Below are positions 8,812 to 19,500 of a stretch of 64,000 nucleotides of DNA, piece by piece. The notes beneath the pieces were generated by a model. That model searched no databases, had not been told where the DNA came from, and saw nothing but the letters and a program-made list of their open reading frames with translations. Both the position numbers and the translations under genes were made by a program. Origin of the DNA: Bradyrhizobium sp. ORS 375 (GTDB taxonomy: Bacteria; Pseudomonadota; Alphaproteobacteria; Rhizobiales; Xanthobacteraceae); contig NZ_CAFI01000420.1 of assembly GCF_000239775.1 (NCBI RefSeq), forward strand, positions 28,235 through 92,234. Reading direction: 5' to 3'. Numbering within the stretch: the stretch's first letter is position 1; every line of letters starts with the position of its first letter.

Positions 8812-10056
8812 TCATTGGACAGGCCGGTCGTCAAGGTCCAGGCTCAGCACGATGTCCACGACGTCAGCCGGCTCGAGGCGCGTGTCGAGGGTCGATGCCA
8901 GCGAACGGCCTTCCCTGACGATCTTGATCTTTGTCTCGGTGGTGCCCTGTCGTCCGAGAGATTTCCGCATGCCGACATAGCTCAACTTGTCGCCCGCGAC
9001 GCGGATGTCAGACCGCAATGTCTCCAGGCTGATGTTGGCGTCACCAAGCTCCCGCAGCAGCTTCGCCTGTCGCGCATTCTCGACCTTGCCGATTTCCCAG
9101 GATCCCTTTTCTAGGTCAGTCTTGGCCCGCTCCAACTCGACCGCGGACTGCAGCGATTGGATCGAGGACAGCAGGACGATGCGCCTGGCATCGGCCATGC
9201 GGGTGTTGGGAGCGAGGCCCTTCTTGAAGGTGTCCTGGATCCGCGCATATTCGTCCTGGTCGGCCTGCATGCCCTCGGTTTCGGATTGGCTGCGCTGGGC
9301 CATCATGTTGCGGCTTTCCTGCAGGCGGTCCTGCAGCCGGACGAGATGGTTGCGCTGCATGTCGTGATCGGTCTGATCGATCCTGAGCTGCGCGTTCTCG
9401 ATCTGGGCGATGGTCGATAAGGCCGCTGCCGGCAATGGGACGGCGGCAAGCTCCTTGTCTTCGTTCTCGACGGCCTGTCCGAGCTCGAGCTTCAGACGCC
9501 GGACACGCGCGAGTCCCTTTGCATAGTCGAGCCAAGCCGTCGTGTATTTGCCCTGCAGATCGGCGGACTGCAGGATGGGGTCCTCGATCCGCGACCGCAG
9601 CAGATCGTAGCCACCCGCGAGACTAAGCGCCTGGCGCACCGTCAGTCCCGGCCGGTATGGCTGGCTGCCCGGCTTCGATACATCACCATTGACATACACC
9701 GGACGATACTCGGCAATCGTAACCACGATCTCGTCGCCCCCGATCACGTCGCGCTCGATCTTGTTGTAACCACGCTGACGAAACTCGCGCTGCGACAGTA
9801 CTCCCGCCAGTTTCGTCCGAAGATCGGACAAGGTCAGACCGGCGGCGGCGATCGTGCCGGCCAAAGGCAAGGTCAGGTTGCCGTCGATGTCCACGGCCGA
9901 TTTCTGCTTCAGGTCGGGCACGCCTGCGACCGAGAAGTCGATGACATCACCCGGCGAAATCTTGTAGTCGGCCCACACCGGCGTCGCGTGCAGAGCCCCG
10001 GCCACCAAGATCGCGGCGAAGCTCAGACCTCTCAAGCGGGTTTGGTATGGACGCAT
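8812..10056 (-). CDS. Wza/ExoF-like polysaccharide export outer-membrane protein
   Basis: This 414-residue export component has a signal peptide (FAAILVAGALHATPVWA) and a Poly_export domain starting YKISPGDVIDFSVAGVPDL, followed by a SLBB-type segment (VYVNGDVSKPGSQPYRPGLT). A long alpha-helical, probably coiled-coil region follows (about residues 190-340), as in ExoF/PssN-type proteins. There is no lipobox cysteine after the signal, unlike E. coli Wza. The start at 10056 is decided by AGGAGG at 10061-10066; a longer frame upstream has no such site. It diverges from the Wzc-like gene, with which it should form the trans-envelope export complex. Confidence 0.88.
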   Translation of the reverse strand: MRPYQTRLRGLSFAAILVAGALHATPVWADYKISPGDVIDFSVAGVPDLKQKSAVDIDGNLTLPLAGTIAAAGLTLSDLRTKLAGVLSQREFRQRGYNKIERDVIGGDEIVVTIAEYRPVYVNGDVSKPGSQPYRPGLTVRQALSLAGGYDLLRSRIEDPILQSADLQGKYTTAWLDYAKGLARVRRLKLELGQAVENEDKELAAVPLPAAALSTIAQIENAQLRIDQTDHDMQRNHLVRLQDRLQESRNMMAQRSQSETEGMQADQDEYARIQDTFKKGLAPNTRMADARRIVLLSSIQSLQSAVELERAKTDLEKGSWEIGKVENARQAKLLRELGDANISLETLRSDIRVAGDKLSYVGMRKSLGRQGTTETKIKIVREGRSLASTLDTRLEPADVVDIVLSLDLDDRPVQ

Positions 10057-10238
10057 CCAACCTCCTGAAGAGTGGCCGCGGGCGTGCTGCGTCCACGCGG
10101 ACAACGATGCGTCAGCATGCGTGATAAGTCCGCCGCGCGACTTATCAAATGATGGCACGGGGCGCCTAAAAATGGGCGATGGAGAGCACGGCCGTCCTTG
10201 CTGATTTTTGCTGAGTACCGTGCAAACCCGGTGATGCC

Positions 10239-12101
10239 TTGAACATCGAAAGTCGCTCCCATCTCTTCAGCTATCCCATACGGGACGCTGTCCGTAGCTC
10301 GCAATGGGATCTGCGCGCGTTCGTGGCGCTGTTATCCCGTCGCCGGGCGCTTTTCATCACGATGATTGGCGCTGCCCTCGCTGCGGGATTGTTGTTTGCT
10401 CTCCTGGCGACGCCGGTGTTTACCGCGGAAGGCACGGTGCAGGTCGATCCGCTGCGCTCGCTGCAGCCGGCCGGGGCGATGCGGGCGGGCTCTCAGGAGA
10501 CCTTGTCTCTCGATCTCGCCGCAGTCGACTCGCAGGTCGAAAAGCTGAAATCGGAGCAGCTGGCGCGGGACGTGATCACGCAGCTCGGGCTGGCCACAAA
10601 TCCCGACCTCGTCGCTGAGAGCGCGGTTTCGCGCGCTTTTGCGACGCTACGAGCGATGCTGCGGCCTGCGCCGGCCGTGAACGGCGATATTCCCGCCGCG
10701 ACCGTTCGTGAATTCCAGAACCGGCTGGACGTGCGGCGCGTGCGCGAGACCTACATGATATCGCTGCGCTTCTCGTCGACGTCGCCCAGGCTCGCCGCCA
10801 CCGTGGTGAACACGCTGATGCAGACGCATCTCGATCGTGAGCGCGACGCCCGGCGCAGGTCGATCCAGTCCGAGATCGATTGGATGGACGACCGGCTCGC
10901 GCGTCTGCGCAACGACATCGCCGCGGCCGACGAGGCCTTGAAGCAGGCGACGCTCCGCGGCGCCCAGCGGCAGGAGACGAGCAAGCTTGAGCAGCAAGCT
11001 GCAGCCAACCGATCGGTGTACGAACATCTGCTCGACCGCTACACGACATCGGTCCAGCAGCTGTCGTTTCCGTACCAGCAGACCACGATCGTGACCGGCG
11101 CGCGGGTTCCGCAGGAGCAGAGTTTTCCAAAACTGTCCATCGTCTTACTGCTGAGCGGACTGTGCGGCCTGCTGCTCAGCCTCGCTCTCATCGCCTATCG
11201 TGAGCTGAGCAATAATGGCTTTCGTTCGGCTCGACAGGCCGAGGCATCCTTGGGCGTGCCGGTGATCGGTCTGGTGCCGAAGCGCCAGCGGGCGTCCGCT
11301 CGCATCAGCCGCGCAGGTACATCGAGGACCCCGTTGGATCAGCTGCGACCTCTGTGGTCGAATGCAAGGTTGAGCCGTCGCGAAAGGCCGTGTACGTCGA
11401 TGTCGCTGGATAATTTCGGCGACTGCCGGTACGTGCTCGACAAGCCGATGTCCCGCTTCACCGAAGGTCTGCGCAACGCGAAGGTCGGCGTCGATCGGTC
11501 TGTACCGCGAGAGGATCGCGGACGGGCTGTCGGGTTCACCTCGGCGCTTCCAGGCGAAGGAAGCGCCGTCATCGCCGGCAACTTCGCCCATTTGGCTGCG
11601 GCGTGCGGCAAGCGGACGCTCCTGATTGATGCAGATCTCCGAACCGCCGCGCTGACGGCCGCCATCGTGAATGATGGAGCGCGCAGTCTGACCGATGTCC
11701 TATCCGGACGCGCGACTCTGGCCGATGCGACCTATATGATCACCGATGATCTGGCCTTCATCGGCGCGGGGGATCCGTCGCGATCCGCCCTGTCGCGGTG
11801 CGCGGTCGAAACTCCCGATATTCACGGTCTGATCGAGCGTGCAACTGCGCTGTACGACTATGTCATCGTCAACCTGCCTGCGGTGGCGCCACTGGCCGAT
11901 TTGCGTACTCTAGCCCCGGCGCTCGATGCGGTCGCACTCATCGTCCGCTGCGAAACGACACCCCAGCAATCCGTGCGCGACGCCATCGGAGTGCTGGTCA
12001 GCGCGCCAGTGCGGCTTGCAGGGGTCATCCTGGCTGATGCGGATCTTGAGGAGTACGGCGTCCGGTCCGCCAGTCGTACTGAATGCCTGTTTGAAGAATG
12101 A
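10239..12101 (+). CDS. Wzc/ExoP-like polysaccharide co-polymerase with degenerate ATPase motifs
   Basis: This 620-residue inner-membrane chain-length regulator has a Wzz domain between two membrane segments (about residues 38-58 and 299-319), a periplasmic coiled-coil, and a C-terminal domain homologous to bacterial tyrosine kinases. The Walker A' motif LLIDADLR is intact, but the Walker A loop reads SALPGEGSAVIAG, lacking the Lys-Ser/Thr, and Walker B reads YVIVNLPAV with Asn where Asp is expected. There is no C-terminal tyrosine cluster. It therefore probably keeps the scaffold role in polymer length and export without ATP-driven autophosphorylation (inference). The start is TTG at 10239; no in-frame ATG precedes the first membrane segment. 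Confidence 0.82.
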   Translation: MNIESRSHLFSYPIRDAVRSSQWDLRAFVALLSRRRALFITMIGAALAAGLLFALLATPVFTAEGTVQVDPLRSLQPAGAMRAGSQETLSLDLAAVDSQVEKLKSEQLARDVITQLGLATNPDLVAESAVSRAFATLRAMLRPAPAVNGDIPAATVREFQNRLDVRRVRETYMISLRFSSTSPRLAATVVNTLMQTHLDRERDARRRSIQSEIDWMDDRLARLRNDIAAADEALKQATLRGAQRQETSKLEQQAAANRSVYEHLLDRYTTSVQQLSFPYQQTTIVTGARVPQEQSFPKLSIVLLLSGLCGLLLSLALIAYRELSNNGFRSARQAEASLGVPVIGLVPKRQRASARISRAGTSRTPLDQLRPLWSNARLSRRERPCTSMSLDNFGDCRYVLDKPMSRFTEGLRNAKVGVDRSVPREDRGRAVGFTSALPGEGSAVIAGNFAHLAAACGKRTLLIDADLRTAALTAAIVNDGARSLTDVLSGRATLADATYMITDDLAFIGAGDPSRSALSRCAVETPDIHGLIERATALYDYVIVNLPAVAPLADLRTLAPALDAVALIVRCETTPQQSVRDAIGVLVSAPVRLAGVILADADLEEYGVRSASRTECLFEE

Positions 12102-12149
12102 ATTTCGAAGGCGTCCAGATATCGCAAGATGGCGCCCATGAGGTTGCAG

Positions 12150-13160
12150 ATGAGTAATGTCCAGATTGCCATGATCGGCTGCGGCGCCATCGCCGACCAG
12201 TACTACTTTCCGGCGCTCGCAGCCGACAAGGCGCTGCGGGCGGCGACCTGGATCGTGGATCCGTCGCCGGAGAGCCGAAGTCGGGCGATCCGCAAGTTCG
12301 GCTTTGCGGAGGCGCAGCAACTGTCATCGTCGGCGGATCTGCCTGACTCCATCAGTCTTGCGATCAATGCGACGCCGAGCCATCTGCACGTGACCACGAC
12401 CATGCCGCTGATCGCACGGGGCATCAACGTCATTGTCGAGAAGCCGTTCGCGGAGTTCTCCGACCAGGCGCTGTCGATGGTCGACGCTGCCACCGGGAAA
12501 TGTCTGCTCTCCGTCAATCAATACCGGCGTCTCGCGCCGTCTTATGCGAAGGTGCGCGCGCTTATCGAGAATGACGAGATCGGTGAGATCAGGCGGATCA
12601 GCTGGTCGGAAGGACACAAGTTCGATTGGCCGACGCAATCCGGGTTCTACTTCCGCCGTCCGTGGGGCACGGGTCGTCCGCGCGGCGCGCTTCTTGACAT
12701 CGGGGTGCATGTCCTGGACCAGATCTGCTGGTGGATCGAGGACACGCCCACGCCGCTGTCGGTCGTCATGGACGGCTATGGCGGTCCCGAAGCGTTCGTC
12801 CTGGCAAAAATGGCCAGCGGCAACATCGAGATTGATCTCGGGATCAGCTTTCACGGCAAGCTCGCCAACAGCTTCGTAATTGAGGGAAGTAAGGGCACGA
12901 TTAAGGGGTCGACGCATGATTATGCGAGGATGGAGCTGAAGACCGGCAAGGGCGGGTGGCGATCGATTCCGGCTGTGGGCGCGACCGGATGGCCGGCGAT
13001 GGCAACGCGCCTGGTCACGAACGTGACCGAGACCATTGCGGGCCGCGACAAGCTGCTCGTCGCCGCCGCTGACGTCATCCCGTCCCTCGTCGCAATCGAC
13101 TCGCTCTATGCTGCGGCAACCGAACTGTGGCCGGACAGCTACAAGGAGTGGATGGCATGA
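12150..13160 (+). CDS. Gfo/Idh/MocA family oxidoreductase
   Basis: This 336-residue NAD(P)-dependent sugar dehydrogenase has the Rossmann opening VQIAMIGCGAIADQYYFPAL, the EKPFAE motif with the conserved lysine (VIVEKPFAEFS), and a C-terminal alpha/beta domain containing GALLDIGVHVLDQICWW, whose DIGxH histidine is typical. It probably oxidises or epimerises a nucleotide sugar or sugar intermediate. I start it at 12150, where GAGG sits six bases upstream, although an in-frame ATG exists at 12129. Its stop overlaps the next gene's start (ATGA), so the pair is translationally coupled and probably acts in one sugar-modification route. Confidence 0.87.
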   Translation: MSNVQIAMIGCGAIADQYYFPALAADKALRAATWIVDPSPESRSRAIRKFGFAEAQQLSSSADLPDSISLAINATPSHLHVTTTMPLIARGINVIVEKPFAEFSDQALSMVDAATGKCLLSVNQYRRLAPSYAKVRALIENDEIGEIRRISWSEGHKFDWPTQSGFYFRRPWGTGRPRGALLDIGVHVLDQICWWIEDTPTPLSVVMDGYGGPEAFVLAKMASGNIEIDLGISFHGKLANSFVIEGSKGTIKGSTHDYARMELKTGKGGWRSIPAVGATGWPAMATRLVTNVTETIAGRDKLLVAAADVIPSLVAIDSLYAAATELWPDSYKEWMA

Positions 13161-14212
13161 TGCCGCGGGTCCTGGTCACGGGAGCCGGCGGGTTCGTCGG
13201 CGGGTGGATGGCCGAAGCGTTTCATTTGCAGGGCTGGGCGGAGGTACGGGCCGGGATCAGCCGATGGTCGAGCGCCGCACGGATCGCCCGGTTTCCGATC
13301 GAGATCGTCGAATGCGACGTCATGAACGAGACGTCGATGATGGCCGCGCTGGAAGGCTGCGACTACGTCGTCCATTGTGCGCGCGGGCGAGGTGATGACA
13401 ACACTGTTACCGTCGAAGGGACGCGCCTTCTGTTGCGCTGCGCGGAAGCGCAGGGCGTGAAGAAGCTCATCTACATGAGCTCCGTCGCGGTCTATGGTGC
13501 CGCCGTCGGCGCGATCGACGAAGACACCCGCCCCGTGCTACCCATCACGCAATATGGCCAGGGCAAGCGCGAGGCGGAGGAAATATGCCGTGCAGCCGCG
13601 CATCCCGGTTTTTGCATCGCCGCCATCCGGCCGACGCTCATCTACGGTCCGTTCAGCGAGCAGTGGACCATTCCCTACATTCAGCGTCTGGTGTCCGGAC
13701 GCTGGCGGGCGCTGGGACGCGCGGGCGAGGGGCGATGCAATCTGGTCTATGTCGGCGATCTGGTGCGGCTCGCTCGTTTCCTGATCGACAGCGACTTCGG
13801 CAGCTATGATGTGTTCAACGCCAACGGGCCGGAGATCCCGACCTGGAATTCCTATCTCGAGCGCCTCAATGCGGAGCTCGACCTGCCGCCCTTGGCGCCG
13901 CCGGACCGCGCCTTGGGTCTGCGCGTCGCGATGCGCGTGCCCGTTCGCAAGCTCGGAAAATATCTGCTGGCGAACCACAAGAGCCTCGTCAGCGCGGTCG
14001 CTCAGCGGAGCCCGCAACTGAAATCGGCGATGCTGAAGACAGAAGCGGATCTCCGGTTGATGCCGAACGCCGACGAGATCGAGCGTTTCGCCACCGAGGT
14101 GACCTATTCCAACGCGAGGGCAGCGGGCCTGGGCTTCGCGCCGACCACGTCCGTGGACCGCGGCATTGCACTGACGGTGGATTGGGCGCGGCAGCTCCGC
14201 TTCGTGACGTGA
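13157..14212 (+). CDS. NAD-dependent epimerase/dehydratase (extended SDR)
   Basis: This is an extended short-chain dehydrogenase of about 351 residues. It opens PRVLVTGAGGFVGGWMAEAF (GxxGxxG), has the YxxxK pair in ITQYGQGKREAEE, preceded by YMSSVAVYG, and the substrate-binding IRPTLIYGP. Enzymes of this type epimerise, dehydrate or reduce nucleotide sugars. The ATG at 13157 overlaps the TGA of the Gfo/Idh/MocA gene. The C-terminal 90 residues are longer and more basic than in GalE and may form an extra cap. It converges with the crp-like regulator after ten bases. The exact reaction is not predictable. Confidence 0.86.
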   Translation: MMPRVLVTGAGGFVGGWMAEAFHLQGWAEVRAGISRWSSAARIARFPIEIVECDVMNETSMMAALEGCDYVVHCARGRGDDNTVTVEGTRLLLRCAEAQGVKKLIYMSSVAVYGAAVGAIDEDTRPVLPITQYGQGKREAEEICRAAAHPGFCIAAIRPTLIYGPFSEQWTIPYIQRLVSGRWRALGRAGEGRCNLVYVGDLVRLARFLIDSDFGSYDVFNANGPEIPTWNSYLERLNAELDLPPLAPPDRALGLRVAMRVPVRKLGKYLLANHKSLVSAVAQRSPQLKSAMLKTEADLRLMPNADEIERFATEVTYSNARAAGLGFAPTTSVDRGIALTVDWARQLRFVT

Positions 14213-14222
14213 GGCCAGCCGG

Positions 14223-14951
14223 TCACTCGGAATATTCCGACAGCTGCTCCAGCCGCTTCCGGTTCAAGATCTGCAGCTTGCCCCCGGTCTGTTGCACGAG
14301 CCCCGCCGAGCGCAGCTGCTTCATCACCCGATTGACGTGGACGACGCTCAGTCCCAGCGCATCGGCCAGCATTTCCTGCGTCAGAGGAAACTCATATCGT
14401 CCGTCCGACGTCAGGCCGACCCGCATCAGCCGCGAGTGCAGTTCGAGGAGGAGATGCGCCATCCGCTGCACGGCGCTGTGACAGCCGAGACGGATCATCT
14501 GATTGCGATAGAATTGCAGGTGGTCGCGCGCGACCGTGAGGTTGAACCGCTCGATGACATCGAGCAAGCGTGCCGACCGCGGGCCGCCAATATGGGTTAC
14601 GTCGACGATTTCGACCGGCGTAATCGCCACGATTCCGTCGGACACCGGCTCTCCGAGGTAGCTGAACGGCGCGAGAGGATCCCCGGGGATCAGGAAGCCT
14701 GAGATCTGCCGTCGGCCGTCGGCCAGGAACTCCTGCCGAAGCGCCCATCCGGAAGCAAGGAAGCTCGATCTCCTGTGCTCGCCATCTTCCGCGATCAGTG
14801 AGCCCTTCTCGCGGAGCTCGCTGCCTGCCGTCCGGATCTGCTGTTGCTCATCGTCACTCAGCGCGACAACGGCTGACATGCCTTTCAGCAGGGTCTCTCG
14901 TCGACGAATCGACAGGTCGTGGGCCGCACGCATACAAAGCCTCTCACGCAC
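14223..14951 (-). CDS. Crp/Fnr-family transcriptional regulator
   Basis: This 242-residue regulator has a cyclic-nucleotide-binding-type beta-barrel (about residues 40-130, including SSFLASGWALRQEF and LIPGDPLAPFSYLGE), a long dimer helix, and a C-terminal winged helix with FPLTQEMLADALGLSVVHVN as the recognition HTH. The N-terminal cysteine set of an FNR-type iron-sulfur sensor is absent; only Cys6 is present. Arg and Glu of the cAMP phosphate cassette are not clearly present, so the ligand is uncertain. It closes the EPS block and faces the RND efflux genes across a 270-base divergent region containing an inverted repeat, so control of one of these units is plausible. Confidence 0.87.
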   Translation of the reverse strand: MRERLCMRAAHDLSIRRRETLLKGMSAVVALSDDEQQQIRTAGSELREKGSLIAEDGEHRRSSFLASGWALRQEFLADGRRQISGFLIPGDPLAPFSYLGEPVSDGIVAITPVEIVDVTHIGGPRSARLLDVIERFNLTVARDHLQFYRNQMIRLGCHSAVQRMAHLLLELHSRLMRVGLTSDGRYEFPLTQEMLADALGLSVVHVNRVMKQLRSAGLVQQTGGKLQILNRKRLEQLSEYSE

Positions 14952-15010
14952 TGTGAACAGGTCATCAAACGACGCTCTGACCTCATGTTGCTACAGGCTC
15001 AATGATCATT

Positions 15011-15046
15011 CCGCACGTACATGTGTTAATGGGTCGGCACGTGCGG
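15011..15046. promoter_or_regulatory. Inverted repeat in crp-like/RND divergent intergenic region
   Basis: CCGCACGT (15011-15018) and ACGTGCGG (15039-15046) are perfect 8-base inverted arms separated by 20 bases, between the Crp/Fnr-type gene and the RND operon. The 28-base centre-to-centre spacing fits two DNA-helix turns poorly, so this may be an operator pair or an RNA hairpin in a leader. No protein is assigned. Confidence 0.35.
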
Positions 15047-15223
15047 TGACGCATGGCGACCCTTGTAGTCGCGGCCTCCACGCGTCGATCGCTCCGGCAT
15101 CATCAGCGCCTTCTGCTCGGTCGACATTATGAACCTTTGTTGATGCGCCGCGTTTGCAGCCGGGTCGCTCGATCCATCAGTGTCGCTGGCGCGGGCCGTC
15201 CGAGGGCGAGCGGGAGGGAAACG

Positions 15224-16564
15224 ATGCCGGGACGCTACCGCCTGCTTTGCGCGATCATTCTGTGGGCGGGTTCGGCGCATTCGCTGGCCGCGCAGGGCAA
15301 TCCCGGCGGCGCTGTTGCTGTTGGCGTCATCGCCGCGGCGGAGCGCCCGATGACCGAGACCGAGCAGTTTCTGGGACGCATCGAAGCCGTCCGTCGCGTC
15401 GACCTGGTCGCACGCGTCACGGCCTTTCTCAACAAGCGCTCGTTCACCGAAGGCGGCGAGGTCAGAGCGGGCGACAAGCTCTATGAGCTGGAGAAAGGAC
15501 CGTTCCAGGCTGACCTCGCCGCGAAGCAGGCTGTGGTTGCCCAGCTTCAGGCGACGCTTGAGAACGCCCGGCTCACCACCGAGCGCGCGAAGGCGCTGCT
15601 CAGCGGTCCTGCCGGATTGCAGTCCAACTACGACGCGGCCATTGCCACCCAGCGGAGCCTGGAAGCGCAGATCAACGCCGCCCAGGCCCAGGTCGAGGCG
15701 TCGCAGATCAGCCTGAACTATACCGACATCACCGCGCCGATCGACGGCAAGATCGGCCGCACGGCGGTGACCGAGGGCAATGTCGTCAGTCCTTCATCGG
15801 GTGTGTTGACGACGATCGTCAGCCAGGATCCGATGTATGTGACGTTCCCGATCGCCGTGCGCGAGGCGCTGGCGCTGCGCGACCGCTATGCGCCGAAGGG
15901 CGGATTCGACGCGGTCGCCATCCGTATCCGTCTGCCGAATGGGCGGCTGTACGGTCAGCGCGGACAGCTCAATTTCGCCAGCAACACCATTACGACCAAC
16001 ACCGACACCATCACCGTGAGGGGTCAGATCGCCAATCCGCCGATCTCGGGCGGCCAGGATGGCTCAGCGCCCAACCGTGAACTGGTGGACGGCGAGTTCG
16101 TCACGGTTCTGCTCGAGGGCGTGCAGCCCGTGGAGGTCCTGGCGGTGCCGCGCGCAGCTGTGCTGTCCGACCAGCAGGGCAGTTACGTTTTCGTGGTCGG
16201 GGCGGACAACACGGTCGAGCAGCGCCGGGTGCAACTCGGGCAGTCGACGCCAACGCTCGCCAGCGTGACGCATGGGCTCGAGAAGGGCGAGCGAGTCGTT
16301 GCCGAAGGCCTGCAGCGCGTGAAGGCCGGCGCCAAGGTGTCGCCGGGGCCGGCGAGCGCGCAGGTCCAGGCGACCATGTCCGACGATAATCTCAACGCAG
16401 CTGGAAGCGGCAATGCCGGAAACCAGTCTGTCGGCGCGGCCACGGGTGCATCCAGCGGCGGCAGCAACAACGGCATGAGCAGCGACACCGGCAAGCCGAC
16501 AGCCGCCCCTCCAGCCAGCGGGGCGGGCGGCATGCCTGCCGGCGCGTCCAACAGCGGCCGCTGA
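15224..16564 (+). CDS. RND efflux periplasmic adaptor (membrane fusion protein)
   Basis: This 446-residue periplasmic adaptor links an RND pump to an outer-membrane channel. The start at 15224 is set by GGGAGGGAA upstream and gives a signal peptide ending near SLAAQG. The barrel-sandwich/lipoyl halves ([20 protein letters not shown] and [15 protein letters not shown]-like stretch near 15715) flank an alpha hairpin, as in MexA/AcrA. The last 65 residues are a low-complexity Gly/Ser/Ala/Asn tail, unusual for the family and of unknown purpose. There is no lipobox. One base separates its stop from the permease start, so they form an operon; no TolC-type gene is present. Confidence 0.92.
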   Translation: MPGRYRLLCAIILWAGSAHSLAAQGNPGGAVAVGVIAAAERPMTETEQFLGRIEAVRRVDLVARVTAFLNKRSFTEGGEVRAGDKLYELEKGPFQADLAAKQAVVAQLQATLENARLTTERAKALLSGPAGLQSNYDAAIATQRSLEAQINAAQAQVEASQISLNYTDITAPIDGKIGRTAVTEGNVVSPSSGVLTTIVSQDPMYVTFPIAVREALALRDRYAPKGGFDAVAIRIRLPNGRLYGQRGQLNFASNTITTNTDTITVRGQIANPPISGGQDGSAPNRELVDGEFVTVLLEGVQPVEVLAVPRAAVLSDQQGSYVFVVGADNTVEQRRVQLGQSTPTLASVTHGLEKGERVVAEGLQRVKAGAKVSPGPASAQVQATMSDDNLNAAGSGNAGNQSVGAATGASSGGSNNGMSSDTGKPTAAPPASGAGGMPAGASNSGR

Positions 16565-16565
16565 C

Positions 16566-19500
16566 ATGATCTCCTCCGTCTTCATCGATCGTCCGCGGCT
16601 CGCCATCGTCATCGCGCTCGTGATCAGCATTGCCGGCGCCCTCGCGCTGCTGCGCATTCCCGTCGCGCAATTCCCCGACATCGTGCCGCCGCAGGTGACG
16701 GTGTCCGGCAATTTCCCAGGCGCCTCGGCCTCCGTCGTGGAGGCGAGCGTCGGGCAGCCGCTGGAGGCGCAGATCGTGGGCGTCGACCAGATGCTCTACA
16801 TGAAATCCACCAGCGGCAATGACGGCAGCTACAGCCTGACCGTATCCTTTGCGCTGGGCTCGGACGCGAACATCGACACCGTCAACGTCAACAACCGCGT
16901 CCAGACCGCGCTGTCCCAGCTGCCTTCGGAGGTCCAGGCACAGGGCCTCTCGGTGCAGAAGAAGTCGTCGTCGGTGCTGCAGTTCCTGGTGCTCTACAGC
17001 GCCAATGGCGAGCAGGATCCGCTGTTCATCACCAACTACGCCATCATCAACGTGCTCGATGCGATCGCGCGGACACCTGGCGTCGGGCAGGCCAACCTGT
17101 TCGCCCGCATGAACTATTCAATGCGCATCTGGTTCGACACGCAACGGCTGACCAGCCTCAATCTGGCGCCGAGCGACGTCGTCAATGCGATACGAAGCCA
17201 GAGCGTTCAGGCGCCGGTCGGACGCATCGGCAGCCGGCCGATCGGCCCCGATCAGCAGTTCCAATTCAACGTACAGACGCAAGGCCGGCTCGCGAGCGCC
17301 GAGCAGTTCGGCAACATCGTGCTGCGGGCCAATCCGGATGGTTCGGTGCTGCGCATCAGCGACGTCGCGCGGGTCGAGATCGGCGCACAGAACCTCGACA
17401 CGGAAGCTCGCATCGACGGTCAGTCCGGCGTGCCGATTGGCATCTACCTCGCGCCAGGTGCCAACGCTGTGACGACCGCGAACGCCGTCGCGGCGACGCT
17501 GCAGCGGCTCTCGGAGCGTTTCCCATCGGGCCTGACCTACCGGGTCGTGCACGATTCCACGACCTTCGTCCGCGAGACGATCGGCGAGGTGCTGCGGACA
17601 CTTGCCGAGGCTTTCGTCCTAGTCGTCATCGTCGTGTTCCTGTTTCTCGGCAATCTGCGCGCCACGATCATTCCCGCCGTCGCGGTGCCCGTCAGCCTGA
17701 TCGGTGCCTTCGCGGTGCTGCTGCTGGTCGGCTATTCCGCCAACACGGTGTCGCTGCTCGCGATGGTACTCGCCATCGGCATCGTGGTCGATGACGCCAT
17801 CGTAGTCGTCGAGAATGTCGAGCGCGTGATGGAGAATGAGCCGGAGCTGTCACCAGCCGATGCCGCCAAAAAGGCGATGCGGCAGATCACGGCGCCTATC
17901 ATTGCCATCACGCTCGTGCTGCTCTCGGTGTTTGTTCCGATTGCCTTCATTCCCGGCATTTCGGGCACGCTTTTCCGCCAGTTCGCGGTGACCATCAGCG
18001 CAGCCATGGTGATCTCCGCGGTGAATGCGCTGACGCTGTCACCCGCGCTTTGCGCGGTGTTCCTGCGGCATACGGGCCCCCGGCGCGGGATCATGCAGCG
18101 TGTGCTGGCCGGGATCGACTGGACGCGGGACCGCTATGCCGGCGGCGTCCGGCGGCTGCTGCGGATTTCGGTTCTCTCGGTCGTGCTGGTGATCGCCTGC
18201 GGGGCCGGCATCTTCGGCATGTCGCTGATCACGCCGACTGGCTTCCTGCCCGAGGAGGATCAGGGCGCCTTCTTCGTCATGGTACAGCTTCCGGACGGCG
18301 CATCGGTCTCGCGCACCAGCGAGGTGGCCGGACGCGTGGAGCAGGATCTGCGCAAGCTCGACGGCGTCGACCACGTGCTGTCGATCATAGGCTTCTCGCT
18401 GCTCGACGCAGGCGCCGAGCCGAACGCGGCCTTCATGGTGGTCCGGCTGAAGCCGTTTGCGGAGCGGACCAGCGTGGCGCAATCGGCGCAGGCGCTAATC
18501 GCCAAGGCCGCTGCAGCCGGCAGCCAAATTCAGCAGGCAAACGTCCTGCCCTTCAACCTGCCGCCAATCATCGGCCTGTCGACCAGCGGCGGCTTCGAAT
18601 ATCAGCTTGAGGCGCTGGAAGGGCAGGACCCGACCGCCATGAACAGCGTGATGAACGGCCTGATCGCGGCGGCCAATCAAGAAGCGCGGTTGGCGCGGGT
18701 GTTCTCGACCTTCAGCGCCAGCAATCCGTCGATCTATCTCGACATCGACCGCGCCAAGGCGCAGGTGTTGGGCCTCAACCTGAGCGACGTCTTCACGACA
18801 TTGCAGGCAACACTTGGCGGCATCTACGTCAACAATTTCAACCTGTATGGCCGCACCTGGCAGGTCAACGTCGAAGGCGAGGCCAAGGATCGGCGTGACA
18901 TCCCGTCGCTCTGGCAGATCTACGTCCGCAACGCCCGTAATGAGATGGTGCCGCTCCGCTCCATCGCGAGCGCCAAGATGGTGCAGGGACCGCAGGTCAT
19001 CACGCGTTACAACAACTACCGGTCGATCACCGTCAATGGCGGGCCGGCGCCCGGCGTCTCCTCGGGCGCGGCGATCGCGGCGATGCAGGAGATCTCCAAC
19101 CGGACGCTGCCATCTGGTTATTCGTACGAATGGACCGGCACCGCCTATCAGGAACAGCAGGCGGCTGGGCAGACCGGCGTGATCATGGGATTGGCCGTAT
19201 TGTTTGCCTATCTGTTCCTGGTGGCGCTGTATGAGAGCTGGATGATTCCAGTCCCAGTGCTGCTTTCGGTCACCGTCGGTGTCCTCGGCTCCTATGTGGC
19301 CGTTCGTCTCGCCGGACTCACTCTGGATCTCTACGCCCAGATCGGGCTCGTGGTGCTGATCGCGCTGGCCGCGAAGAACGGCATTCTCATCGTCGAGTTT
19401 GCCAAGGAACAGCGCGAGCAGGGCAAGGACGTCGTCGACGCCGCGGTGCTCGGCGCCCAGATGCGGTTTCGCGCCGTCATGATGACCTCGATCGCATTCA

